Source of the DNA: Longimicrobiaceae bacterium
Lineage (GTDB): Bacteria; Gemmatimonadota; Gemmatimonadetes; Longimicrobiales; Longimicrobiaceae
Assembly (NCBI GenBank): GCA_036375715.1
Contig: DASVBS010000053.1
Location: 1-64,000, forward strand
Length of the DNA: 64,000 bases
Direction: 5' to 3'
The notes beneath the pieces were generated by a model that did no database searches, had not been told where the DNA came from, and saw only the letters and a program-made list of their open reading frames with translations. Shown in pieces: positions 8,498 through 17,072 of this stretch. How positions within the stretch are numbered: the stretch's first letter is position 1; the number at the start of each line of letters is the position of its first letter. Position numbers and translations under genes: made by a program.

Positions 8498-10906
8498 TCA
8501 CCCGCCTCCTTCCTCCCACCGCACGGTGCTGACGCCGGTCGCCTCGTCGAAGTCGACGCGGAGCACGTGGTCCATCGCGCCGCGCATTCCTTCGAGGTGG
8601 GTGACCAGGAGCACCTGCTCGAAGCGATTCCCCAGCCTGCGCAGGAGCCGGACGACGTTCTCACGACGGACGGCGTCGAGCGAGCCGAACACCTCGTCCA
8701 GGACCAGCAACGAGAGCGGGTGTCCGGCCCGCTCAGCAATCATCCGCGAGAGGGCGAGGCGCAGCACCAGGTTGGCGATGTCTTCCTCGCCGCCGGAAAT
8801 CACCGGCTTGGCGCTGCCGCCTTCGACCACCACGATCCGGTAGGCCTCGTCCAGCTCGAGGGTGCCGTAGCGGCCGTCGGTCAGCCGCGACATCAGCTCC
8901 GAGGCGATCTCGCTCAGCTCCGGCCGGATGCGATCGTTCAGCTCCGTCCGCAGCCGGGTGAACGCGCTGTCCAGGTCGTTGTGGTGCCGCAGCTCGGATA
9001 CCACCCGGTCGACCTCTCCCAGACGCTCGTCGAGATCGCGTTCGGCGGCAAGCGCCGCCGCGGCCGCTCGCTCCGCCGCGCTCGCCCGCGCCCGGGCTTC
9101 CGCCAGTGCGATCTCCACCCGCCGCAGCTCCGCCCGTGCTTCTTCAGCTGCCTGCCGGAGGCTCTCCAACTCCCCCGCTGCCCGGGAGACCTCGGCAAGG
9201 GCCTCGGTCGCCGTCGCGACCCGCCCCCGTGCCTCCCTGACCCGCTCGTCGGCCGCCAGCGCCGCGGCCTCCCACTCGCGGCGCCGGCGGATCACCTCCT
9301 CCACCGCCGCCATGCGCTGCTCCGCTCCCCGCAGCTCCTCGATCCGCGCGGCGACCGCCTTGTGCTCACCGGCGTCGTAGCCCGCCGGCAAGCCCTCCAG
9401 CTCCGCCCGCAGCACGTCACGGCGCGCCTGACGCGCCGCGCGCTCTTCCCGCAGGACCTCGAGCTCCTGGAGTGCCGCCTCGCACCGCGCCCGCTTGCGC
9501 TCACGATCGGCGATACGCTCCTCCAGCCGGCGCACCGCCTCCTCCAGCTCTGCTACCTCCGACGGCTTCTGGAGGAGCTGTTCGTGGCGGCCGCGCCACC
9601 ACTTGCCGTCCTGCGTCACCTCGGCCCGCTGATCCTCCAGCGACGCCAGGAGGCGCTCGTAATCTGCCCCCAGCGGACGCTGACAGGTGGGGCAGAGACC
9701 GTCGCGCCCGGCCGCCCTGACCTTTCGCAGCTGCTCCTGCAGCTCCAGCGCGCGGTCCCGGTAGGACTGCAGCTTCGTCTCGGCGTCCTGACGATCACGC
9801 AGCCAGCTCGTCTTGCGTTCTTCCAGGGCCGCCTCCACCTCGCGGTGCTCCGCGATCGCCTCCTCCAGCTCCTTCCTGTATCGCTGCAACAGCTCGGGAG
9901 CCTGTTCGAGGCGCGATAGCCGGGGTTCAGACCGTTCCAGCTCGAGCCCGAGCTCGCGCACTTCCTCGGAAAGCGCACGTCGCCGCTCCTGGGTGCGCGC
10001 CAGCTCGTCGAGCCTCTCGTGTTGTCGCACCAGATCCGGGAGCTCCGCCAGCTCCACCTGCAGGCGCTCGCCCTCCTTCTCCGCCAGCTCGATGCGCAGG
10101 AGCTCATGCCGGATACGCTCGGTCTCCCGCTCCGCGGCGATCGCGGCCCCCGTTGCAGCTTCCAGCTCAGCGGCCACCTCGACGTGACGCTCGTGGTGCC
10201 GGCGTGCCGCCTCCCACCGCGGCTCGATCTCCTCGTTACGACGCCGAGCCTCGGCCACCTTCACCTCCGCCGCGGCGACGGCACGTCGCGCATCGTGCAG
10301 CTCGGCCTCCGCGGCCGCCCGGGCGGCTCGAACCTCGTCCTCCTGCGGAAGGCCGGCGCGCAGGCCCTCCACCCGCGTGCGGAGGGAGTTGCGTTGCCGG
10401 CGCACCAGTCCCTGGGCCACCCTGAGCCGGTCGTAGCCGAGCACCGTCGCCAGGAAGCGCGCCCGCTCGGTCGGCCCCAGCGAGGCTAGGAACTGCAGCT
10501 CCTTCTGGCCGGTGAAGTAGGTGCTGAAGAACTCGCGGCGGTCCATCCCGATCCGGCGCCGCAGGAATTCGGTGGCCCCCGACGCGCCGGTCGCGACCGG
10601 TGCGCCACTTCCGTCCTCGCGCACCTCCGCGCCACCCAGAGAGCGGGAGACGCGGTACTCCTGCCCGCCGAGTCGGAAGGCGAGCTCCACTTCGACCCGG
10701 GCGCCGGGTGGGGCACCAGTGCGAAGCAGTGTCTCGTTGGTTCCACGGGTGGCGTCGGCGCCGTAGAGCGCCCATCCGATCGCCTCCAGCAACGTCGACT
10801 TGCCTGCGCCGTTCGGCCCCACGATCCCGGTGAGGCCGCAGGGGAAGCGGATGTCGGTGTCGGCGTGCTGGCGGAAATTGCGCAGCTTCAGCTCGAGCAG
10901 TCGCAT
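8498..10906 (-). CDS. sbcC: SbcC/Rad50-type ATPase subunit
   Basis: 802 residues. The N-terminal ATPase half has Walker A GPNGAGKST (near residue 30). Next come a long Arg/Glu/Ala-rich coiled coil, a zinc hook CPTC near residue 404 exactly mid-chain, the second coil, and the C-terminal half with signature SGGEE, Walker B LSLLVLDEVFGSLD and the switch His in THLEG. With SbcD it forms the Mre11-Rad50-like complex that processes DNA ends and hairpins. It is shorter than E. coli SbcC (about 1050) and closer to archaeal Rad50. It follows sbcD by 4 bases, so the two are co-transcribed. Confidence 0.93.
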   Translation of the reverse strand: MRLLELKLRNFRQHADTDIRFPCGLTGIVGPNGAGKSTLLEAIGWALYGADATRGTNETLLRTGAPPGARVEVELAFRLGGQEYRVSRSLGGAEVREDGSGAPVATGASGATEFLRRRIGMDRREFFSTYFTGQKELQFLASLGPTERARFLATVLGYDRLRVAQGLVRRQRNSLRTRVEGLRAGLPQEDEVRAARAAAEAELHDARRAVAAAEVKVAEARRRNEEIEPRWEAARRHHERHVEVAAELEAATGAAIAAERETERIRHELLRIELAEKEGERLQVELAELPDLVRQHERLDELARTQERRRALSEEVRELGLELERSEPRLSRLEQAPELLQRYRKELEEAIAEHREVEAALEERKTSWLRDRQDAETKLQSYRDRALELQEQLRKVRAAGRDGLCPTCQRPLGADYERLLASLEDQRAEVTQDGKWWRGRHEQLLQKPSEVAELEEAVRRLEERIADRERKRARCEAALQELEVLREERAARQARRDVLRAELEGLPAGYDAGEHKAVAARIEELRGAEQRMAAVEEVIRRRREWEAAALAADERVREARGRVATATEALAEVSRAAGELESLRQAAEEARAELRRVEIALAEARARASAAERAAAAALAAERDLDERLGEVDRVVSELRHHNDLDSAFTRLRTELNDRIRPELSEIASELMSRLTDGRYGTLELDEAYRIVVVEGGSAKPVISGGEEDIANLVLRLALSRMIAERAGHPLSLLVLDEVFGSLDAVRRENVVRLLRRLGNRFEQVLLVTHLEGMRGAMDHVLRVDFDEATGVSTVRWEEGGG

Positions 10907-10910
10907 GCGG

Positions 10911-12074
10911 TCAGTGCTCCGCCCCCTCTCCCGCCTCCGCGAGATACCGCCTGGCCAGCTCTATCAGTCGGCCGCGCTCGACCCCTTCCAGGGTCGGTTC
11001 CCACACCTCCGCCAGATAGGCCTCCACCTGAGCTTCCAGCGAATGCCCCCGCACGGAAAGGGCGCCGGTCCGCTCGACCTTCGGCTGCGGCGGGCGCGCT
11101 TCGACCCGCAGGTGCAGCGCCCGGCTGCGCAGGTCTCGCAGGACCTCCCGCTCGATCTCTCGCAGCACGGGTCGCGGAACGTCGGTGATCGTGAGCCGAA
11201 CGATGGCACCGGAAATCCGCTCCGCATCCTCCGAAACCAGCGCCCGGATCGCCGCGATCACCTCCTCCGCTTCCCGACCGTGGGCCGATATCGGAGGCAG
11301 ATCCAGGACACTGCGGGTGGGAACCGGGTGGAACCGGGACTCCCCTCGCTCCAGGTCATAGCTCACAAACCCCTTCTCGGACCGTTCCGTCCACGGATCT
11401 CCCGAAGTGCGCTCGAGAGAGCCTGCATACCAGGCGTTGCGTGCGACCTGCGTTGCCACGGGGTGGTGTCCGAGGGCCACGTAGCTCCACTCTTCGGGCC
11501 GAAGGAGAGCTGCGTCGATCCGCGCTCCGCCTTCCCCGAGCGACCCGGGAACGCGCTGCCCGTCAAGCTCACCTGCAAGCTGTCCATGGATCGCGAGCAC
11601 CCGGTGAGTCGCGCCCGCGCTGGGCCGAGCCGACGCCCATCCCGCGCCGGCCACAGCGGCGTGCGGCACGGCCACCAGCTCGAGGCCGAGCTGGTCGAAG
11701 TGGAAGCACTCCACCTCTCGGGTCGCCACGCACACGCCGGGGATCTCGTGGAAGAGCTCGAGAATGCTACTCTGGTCGCCGGCGCGGGGAGTGTCGCGAT
11801 CGCCGGCCAGGATCACGACGGGAACCCTCTCCAGCCGCGACACGAGCCCTGAGAGACTGCGGAACGCCTCGGCTATCGCGGCGTTGGAGGGACGGATGGA
11901 GTGAAAGATGTCTCCCGCAATCACCACCAGATCCGGTCGCAGTGCGATGATCTCCGCGAAGGCGTGCGCCACCGCGGTGGACACGTCTGCTTCCCGCTGG
12001 TTGACTCCGGCGGAAGTGGTGCGCGTATAGGCCCGATAGCCCAGGTGGAGGTCGGCGAGGTGTACGATCTTCAT
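10911..12074 (-). CDS. sbcD: SbcD/Mre11-like nuclease subunit with atypical GDRD motif
   Basis: 387 residues, Mre11 size. Metallophosphoesterase motifs visible: D8 and H10 in ADLHLG, D55 in AGDIFH, the His of IHGQ, and GHHP. The third motif, normally GNHD (Asn binds metal, His is catalytic in Mre11), reads GDRD at residues 91-94. The bases there (about 11795-11806) read cleanly with no frameshift. The C-terminal capping domain and a Rad50-binding tail follow. Gene order sbcD-sbcC with a 4-base gap indicates an operon. Family assignment is secure; whether it retains Mre11-type nuclease activity is open. Confidence 0.9.
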   Translation of the reverse strand: MKIVHLADLHLGYRAYTRTTSAGVNQREADVSTAVAHAFAEIIALRPDLVVIAGDIFHSIRPSNAAIAEAFRSLSGLVSRLERVPVVILAGDRDTPRAGDQSSILELFHEIPGVCVATREVECFHFDQLGLELVAVPHAAVAGAGWASARPSAGATHRVLAIHGQLAGELDGQRVPGSLGEGGARIDAALLRPEEWSYVALGHHPVATQVARNAWYAGSLERTSGDPWTERSEKGFVSYDLERGESRFHPVPTRSVLDLPPISAHGREAEEVIAAIRALVSEDAERISGAIVRLTITDVPRPVLREIEREVLRDLRSRALHLRVEARPPQPKVERTGALSVRGHSLEAQVEAYLAEVWEPTLEGVERGRLIELARRYLAEAGEGAEH

Positions 12075-12216
12075 GGCCGGAAGCTACGGCCGAGCGCTGC
12101 GCGCCCACCAGCCTCGCGCATAGAATTCATGCCGCCCGGGGAGGCACGAACCAGCCCCTGCCGACAGGGTATCAGCACGGGTTCGGAGCCGATCGCATCC
12201 ATTCACGCCGCGTCGT

Positions 12217-12537
12217 ATGGCCAAGAAGAAAAAGAAGAAGCGCTCTGCCGCGGAGCTTCACCGAAACGTAAAGGATTCCCTCCTAGCCCTCCCCTACGCC
12301 ATCGAGGAGCAGAAACGCCAGGGCAAGCAGATCCGGGCATTCTTGCTCCGGTACCTCACGGGCCCGGTCCTGCGGGTAATGAACAAGACGCTGGATGCGA
12401 CGCGGTACCGCGGCAAGGAGGGGGAGAAGACGAAGCAGACCGAGCAGATGAGGCGGCACCTGGAGCATCGCAAAGCCGCCATCAAGCACATCCAGGGACA
12501 GTTGCAGCAACAGCAGAAGAGGCGTCGGCCGCTGTAG
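12217..12537 (+). CDS. Small Lys/Arg/Gln-rich protein of unknown function
   Basis: 106 residues, strongly basic. It opens with MAKKKKKKR, has a central helix-like stretch (SLLALPYAIEEQKRQ; IRAFLLRYLTGPVLRVMNKTLD) and ends with a charged tail HIQGQLQQQQKRRRPL. No catalytic motif is recognised. The composition suggests a nucleic-acid-binding or ribosome-associated protein, but that is inference. It is transcribed divergently from sbcD with 142 bases between starts and ends in a strong hairpin terminator. The ATG lies at GTATGGCC with no clear ribosome site. Confidence 0.65.
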   Translation: MAKKKKKKRSAAELHRNVKDSLLALPYAIEEQKRQGKQIRAFLLRYLTGPVLRVMNKTLDATRYRGKEGEKTKQTEQMRRHLEHRKAAIKHIQGQLQQQQKRRRPL

Positions 12538-12571
12538 GTCGGTCGATGCCGGCCGTCACAGCAAGTCGCCC

Positions 12572-12603
12572 GGGGGAGCAGTCAGGCTACTGCTCCCCCT
12601 TTG
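12572..12603. terminator. Bidirectional hairpin terminator
   Basis: GGGGGAGCAGT (12572-12582) pairs perfectly with ACTGCTCCCCC (12589-12599) around a 6-base loop, followed by TTT on the plus strand. It sits between two convergent genes and overlaps the last codons and stop of the minus-strand gene at 12587. Confidence 0.75.
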
Positions 12604-14053
12604 CCATTGCCAACGAGGAGGCCTTGGCCGAGAGGTCCATCCCCTCGGATCCGCCGAGGTCGTGATAGACGATCGCGCCCGGGACGTCCGGCCATTCCCG
12701 CCGCGGCCAGTACTCGAACATCCCCGCGCGGCCGCTGAAGTCGTATCCCTCCTCCACCGCTCCGGCCAGAAGGACGTTCTGGCGGTCCGGGAAATCCGAA
12801 CCCAGGTGAACGTACAGGCCCACGGACGGGAACACGCTCGCGAAGGTATGTACAATCGACCAGAACCGGGTCGATTCGTAGCCGCCCACGGTACCGATCA
12901 CGTTCATCGCCGCGATCCCACCGCTGCGCAAGCGGTCCCGCATCGCCGCGATTGCCTCCTGCGTGACCAGGGAATACGGGAGGCTCTCGCTGCCACCGTA
13001 GACGTCTACGAAGATGCGATCGAACTCGGCTTCGTCGGAGGCGGAGAGAAAGGCCCGTGCGTCGCCGTGAACGGAACGCATGCCATGATGCGTGCGCGCT
13101 CCGAAGAAGTGGTAGGCCGCGCGCGTAACCTCGGGGTCGAGCTCGACCACGGTGATGCTTGCGTCGGGGTCGCGTTCCGCCACCCGGCGGGGGAGCGTAT
13201 ACGCGCCTCCTCCCAGGAAGAGGTAGGAGGCACCCCGCGGCGTGCGCTCCGCCAGCCACACCTCGGCGGCCGCCACGTAGGCCAGCGTGGGAGCGCCGCT
13301 GCGGACCAGCTCTCCCGACTCCTCCTCTCCGTTCACGTAGAGCCGGCGCTCCGGCTGCCGTTCCCCCGGGTAGACGACCTCGGTTACCCGCAGGGTGTGG
13401 AAGGGCGTATCCGCCTCGAAGATCACCTTCTCCTTGGGCTTCGTTTCCTGCGATCTCATCCCCAGCATCGGGGCCAACACCAGGACGGACGTCCCGAGCA
13501 GGACCGCACCCGGGCTGACGCCCTGGAGAATCAGCAGACCGCTCAGCACCACGCCGATCGCGACTCCCCCGAGCGTCCCCGCGACTACCCGGCCGGCGAC
13601 TTCCAGCTCTTCGGGCTCTTCCGCGTCCGCTTCCGAGCGCCGTTGCACGGACACGAGCAGCACCGGCAACACCATCGCCAGAGAGTAGGCAGGTAATGCG
13701 GAGAGGAGCAGAAGGGCGGCAACCCGAGCGACCGCCCCCACCAGGGCGCCGTCCTTGAGCTGGAGGTACGAGGCAAACACCCCCGCCACGGCGACTGAGA
13801 CCGCGGCCACCAGCCAGCGCTCCCGCAGCAGCGGGTCCTCCATCTCCCTGGCCGGCGCCGACACCCACAAGCCGACCAGGAGGGCCACGACGAGAGTCGC
13901 AATCAGCCCCGCGGTGGCAAGAAGCAGCCCCGCCGTCTGGTACAGAACCAGGGAGCCCCCCGCGAGCGCGATGGCTCCCAGCGCCACGCCGGCGACGCCG
14001 GCGTCGAAGAGCACACGCCGATGGCTCGGGCGCTCAGGGAACGAATCGGCCAT
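12587..14053 (-). CDS. Membrane-fused spermidine-synthase-like protein (MFS/SpeE fusion)
   Basis: About 488 residues from the ATG at 14053 (start MADSFPERPS). An upstream in-frame start at 14116 would overlap the neighbouring gene by 83 bases and is less likely. The N-terminal half has about seven hydrophobic spans (for example ALLLLSALPAYSLAMVLPVL). The C-terminal half is a Rossmann methyltransferase-like domain: LFLGGGAYTLPRRVAE, VVELDPEVTRAAY, DARAFL, FDRIFVDVYGG. This architecture is common and usually annotated fused MFS/spermidine synthase, but the true substrate is generally unproven. It overlaps the flavin reductase stop by 20 bases, so translational coupling is likely. Confidence 0.8.
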   Translation of the reverse strand: MADSFPERPSHRRVLFDAGVAGVALGAIALAGGSLVLYQTAGLLLATAGLIATLVVALLVGLWVSAPAREMEDPLLRERWLVAAVSVAVAGVFASYLQLKDGALVGAVARVAALLLLSALPAYSLAMVLPVLLVSVQRRSEADAEEPEELEVAGRVVAGTLGGVAIGVVLSGLLILQGVSPGAVLLGTSVLVLAPMLGMRSQETKPKEKVIFEADTPFHTLRVTEVVYPGERQPERRLYVNGEEESGELVRSGAPTLAYVAAAEVWLAERTPRGASYLFLGGGAYTLPRRVAERDPDASITVVELDPEVTRAAYHFFGARTHHGMRSVHGDARAFLSASDEAEFDRIFVDVYGGSESLPYSLVTQEAIAAMRDRLRSGGIAAMNVIGTVGGYESTRFWSIVHTFASVFPSVGLYVHLGSDFPDRQNVLLAGAVEEGYDFSGRAGMFEYWPRREWPDVPGAIVYHDLGGSEGMDLSAKASSLAMAKGEQ

Positions 14054-14549
14054 AGCCACCGCGGTAGTAGACGAGCGGGCTGCCCTCGCGCGCATCTCCG
14101 TCCAGCACCTCTCCAATGAAGACCGCGTGGTCGCCGGCGACCACCTTCTGCGTCACCCGGCAGTCCACCCAGGCAAGCGCAGCTTCGAGGATCGGCGCGC
14201 CGGTCATTTCCGCGCGGTATGCCACACCCCGGAACTTGTCCTCTATACCCCAAGTAGAGAACCGCCGGGAGAGGGACTCCCCACGACCCTCCTCGAGGAT
14301 GTTCACCGCGAAAATCCCGGAACGGTCGATACAGTTAAACGAATCGGCTTCCAGCTCCACGCACACCAGAACCAGAGGCGGTGACAGCGACAGCGAGGCG
14401 AACGCATTGACGGTGAGTCCGCACGGCCGGCCGTCCTGGTGCAATGACGTGACCACAGTCACTCCGGTCGGGAAATGCCCCATCACCCGACGGAACTCGC
14501 TGTCATCGATCATCTGGCCCGCGTCGTCCTGCCGGTGTATTTTCGACAT
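14034..14549 (-). CDS. Flavin reductase-like (FMN-binding split barrel) protein
   Basis: About 171 residues. The FMN-binding split-barrel domain shows FRRVMGHFPTGVTVVTS, CGLTVNAFASLSLSPPLVLV and DHAVFIGEV, matching short-chain flavin reductases that use NAD(P)H to supply reduced FMN or FAD to a partner monooxygenase. No such partner lies nearby. The start is uncertain: ATG 14549 (MSKIHRQ) leaves only 31 bases to the divergent gene at 14581, whereas ATG 14513 (MIDDSEF) fits the usual family N-terminus better. Downstream is the SpeE-like gene, overlapping. Confidence 0.85.
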   Translation of the reverse strand: MSKIHRQDDAGQMIDDSEFRRVMGHFPTGVTVVTSLHQDGRPCGLTVNAFASLSLSPPLVLVCVELEADSFNCIDRSGIFAVNILEEGRGESLSRRFSTWGIEDKFRGVAYRAEMTGAPILEAALAWVDCRVTQKVVAGDHAVFIGEVLDGDAREGSPLVYYRGGYGRFVP

Positions 14550-14580
14550 TTCCCTTGTTCGACAACTCTGCGCTTCATCG

Positions 14581-15435
14581 ATGCACGTTGCAGTCCACGT
14601 CATCGCCGGTGTGATGCTCCTGGTGGCGGCGCCTACACGGCTTCTCGCGCAGGAGGTCGTGAAGAGTCCCCCCATCCCTCCGGCCATCCAGCCAGCAGTC
14701 GAGCGACCCGCGAGGGCGGCACCGGCACCGCAGGCGCAGGAGCGGAACGAACCCCGACCCGATCTCTGGAGCTTCGCCGCAGAGTTCAGCTTCACCGACC
14801 AGTCCGGCAACAAGACTCTTCGCCTGCTCACCGGCGGGCTGAAGTTCTCCCACCGGGAAAAGGAGCGCTTCGAGCTAGACGGCTCGATCCAGTCGCGGTA
14901 CGGCCAGAGCGAGGGGGAGGTGGTGGCGCGCAACTACTTCGGAAGCATCAACTTCAGCCCCTACAAGAACGCGACGATCGCGCCCTCCTTCTCGATGAAG
15001 GCCGAGCGCGACCCCTTCAAGCGGCTCGACGTCCGTTTCGTTGGCTCCGCCGGAGCGAAGGTGACCCCGTACCGGGAGGAGGATGGAAATGGCGAGCTCG
15101 CGTTCTACCTGATGACATCGTACGAATTCCAGAACCTCCAGGTCGAGCCGGGCGACGAGGAGGAGGAGTTCTCGCACGTTCCCCGCTGGACGATGGAGAT
15201 GCGCGGTCAGCAGAAGCTCAACCCCTCCGTGACCACGTACGTACAGTCATCCTACGAGCCCTCGTGGGGGGAGTTGGCTAACTACTTGCTCCGGTCTCAG
15301 ACCGGAATGAAGGTGCTGTTGACCAAGCAACTCGCGCTTTCCGTGGAATACCAGTTCAACCGCACCAACCATCCCCCGGAGGGGGTGGCCCCCGACGATC
15401 GCCTCTTCAAGACCGGCATCATCATCGACTTCTGA
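14581..15435 (+). CDS. DUF481-family outer-membrane barrel protein
   Basis: About 284 residues. The signal peptide at 1-23 (HVAVHVIAGVMLLVAAPTRL) is cleaved near LLAQ. A Pro/Ala-rich linker (PPIPPAIQPAVERPARAAP) follows, then a barrel with repeated amphipathic strands and the terminal signature TKQLALSVEYQFNRTNHPP plus FKTGIIIDF, typical of DUF481 (YdiY-like) proteins. The C-terminal Phe supports outer-membrane insertion. Role unknown for the family as a whole. It is followed after 4 bases by a lipoprotein gene, likely one operon. Confidence 0.78.
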   Translation: MHVAVHVIAGVMLLVAAPTRLLAQEVVKSPPIPPAIQPAVERPARAAPAPQAQERNEPRPDLWSFAAEFSFTDQSGNKTLRLLTGGLKFSHREKERFELDGSIQSRYGQSEGEVVARNYFGSINFSPYKNATIAPSFSMKAERDPFKRLDVRFVGSAGAKVTPYREEDGNGELAFYLMTSYEFQNLQVEPGDEEEEFSHVPRWTMEMRGQQKLNPSVTTYVQSSYEPSWGELANYLLRSQTGMKVLLTKQLALSVEYQFNRTNHPPEGVAPDDRLFKTGIIIDF

Positions 15436-15439
15436 GCCG

Positions 15440-16429
15440 ATGCAACGCTCCCTCCGCTTACTCGCCCGTGCCTTGCCGATTCTGATTGTAAGCGCACTGG
15501 CAGCGTGCGACAACGTGCAGTGGGGCGGTGCCCAGATCGAGATCGTTCCGCCGCCGCCTGCATCCGACGTGACGGAGATCGAGCCGGACGAGCAGGTCTA
15601 CACCGAGCTCGGGCTCCCCCGGGGTCCCGTGCTCTTCCACGTGACGCGCACGGAGGAGGGCGCTCTCCTCATTCCGGTAGCGGAGTTTTCGGGGGATTCG
15701 CTGCGGATGGTTCGGCGCCCTGCAGGAGTCTCCCCTCAGGCGTTCGAAACCCGGTTCCGCGAGACGGTGATCCCGACCGGAGGGGAGTTCCGGCTGTTCC
15801 GCCGAGGGGCGATGGTGGGGACCTTCATCGCCCAGCGGCCGGGTCCGGTGACCGCCTGCGGCGTGCCGACAGCGTACGGAAATGCCACCGTAGTGGCCGC
15901 CGCCACCGACGCAACGGAGTTCCTGGGCTTCCGACGTGGCCTGGAGCCATCCGTTCAGGGCGAGTTCACGCCACTTCAGATCACGGGTAGCATCCGCACC
16001 TACGCCTCCATCGTGGCGGAACGACTGATCCTGCAGAACGGCCTGCCCCGGCCCCGAAGCTGGCAGGGAGCGCAACGTGATCTGCAGCCGGTCGAAGTGA
16101 TGCCCGGCGGCCACCCGGAGATGGCGGCCACTTACCTCGTGGGCGACAGCCTCGCACCCGGACCGGCCGACCCGCAGGGATACAGCGTCTTTTATCTCGC
16201 GGACTACGAGACGGCGCGCGGCTACAACCCAATCTACGAGGAGGTCCACGACTATCGGCGGGACGGCAAGATCGCCCTGAAGCTGGTGGACTATCTCAAC
16301 TGGGACGAGGACGAGGGCCCGGAGCTATTGCTCCAGGTCTTCCGCCGCAACGGGAGCGGCTATGCCGTGCTCGGCCAGCGGGGCGGAGCGTGGCGGAAGG
16401 AGTGGGAGGGAGCGATCTGCGGAGGATGA
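15440..16429 (+). CDS. Lipoprotein of unknown function
   Basis: 329 residues starting with a lipoprotein signal (LLARALPILIVSALAAC, lipobox LAAC, Cys22). The mature part has no motif I can place; it is acidic with a Pro-rich start (VPPPPASDV) and contains scattered aromatic segments such as YSVFYLADYETARGYNPIY. It follows the DUF481 barrel by 4 bases, which suggests a lipoprotein partner of that barrel or joint regulation. Convergent with fau; no terminator hairpin is obvious in the 46-base gap. Confidence 0.65.
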   Translation: MQRSLRLLARALPILIVSALAACDNVQWGGAQIEIVPPPPASDVTEIEPDEQVYTELGLPRGPVLFHVTRTEEGALLIPVAEFSGDSLRMVRRPAGVSPQAFETRFRETVIPTGGEFRLFRRGAMVGTFIAQRPGPVTACGVPTAYGNATVVAAATDATEFLGFRRGLEPSVQGEFTPLQITGSIRTYASIVAERLILQNGLPRPRSWQGAQRDLQPVEVMPGGHPEMAATYLVGDSLAPGPADPQGYSVFYLADYETARGYNPIYEEVHDYRRDGKIALKLVDYLNWDEDEGPELLLQVFRRNGSGYAVLGQRGGAWRKEWEGAICGG

Positions 16430-16475
16430 GCCCGCGCGGCCGACCTGGCATGGGCCGGCGGGTCAGGGGAGCGGG

Positions 16476-17072
16476 TCAGGGAGGCGATCTCCGCTCACGT
16501 GCCGCGTCGAAGCGCACGATCTCGCGCTCCGTGACCACAGCATCCAGCGGCGCGTCCAGCCGATTCGTGACCAACCGATCGAATTCCTGAACGGCGAAGA
16601 AGAGGCCGCAGCGGAAGCCCCTCCACGCGGGGTTGAGAAGGAGACGGTCGTAGTATCCGGCGCCTCGCCCGAGGCGATTCCCCCAGCGATCCCACCCCAA
16701 TCCCGGCACCAGCGCCACGTCAATGTCGCTCAGCTCGACCACGGGGCAGACGGTGTCCGGCTCCGGGATCCCGAATGCCCCCGAATTCCGCAACTCTTCG
16801 AGGCTGGCCACGCGGTGTAGCACCATTGCCCGCGTCTCGGGCAGGCAGCGCGGATAGGTGAGAACCATGCCTCGCCGCGCGGCCTCCCCCGCGATGGCGG
16901 TGGTGCTGACCTCCGAGGCGATCGAGGCGTACAGCAGGATCACCCGCGCCGATTCCAGCTGCGGAAGCTCCCACAGCCGGCGGGAGATCGCCTCGGAGGC
17001 TGCCGCCCGCTCCTCGTCGCTCATCCGAGCGATGCGCGCCTTCGCTTCCGCCCTCAATTCCTTCTTGTTCAT
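16476..17072 (-). CDS. fau: 5-formyltetrahydrofolate cyclo-ligase
   Basis: 198 residues, normal length for 5-formyl-THF cyclo-ligase (MTHFS/YgfA), which converts 5-formyl-THF to 5,10-methenyl-THF with ATP. The start is ATG 17072 (MNKKELRAEAK). The family signature GLGWDRWGNRLGRGAGYYD is intact, as are the phosphate-binding N-terminal KKELR and the ASIASEVSTT segment. The start codon overlaps the psuG stop by 4 bases (ATGA), so the two are translationally coupled. Confidence 0.9.
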   Translation of the reverse strand: MNKKELRAEAKARIARMSDEERAAASEAISRRLWELPQLESARVILLYASIASEVSTTAIAGEAARRGMVLTYPRCLPETRAMVLHRVASLEELRNSGAFGIPEPDTVCPVVELSDIDVALVPGLGWDRWGNRLGRGAGYYDRLLLNPAWRGFRCGLFFAVQEFDRLVTNRLDAPLDAVVTEREIVRFDAARERRSPP

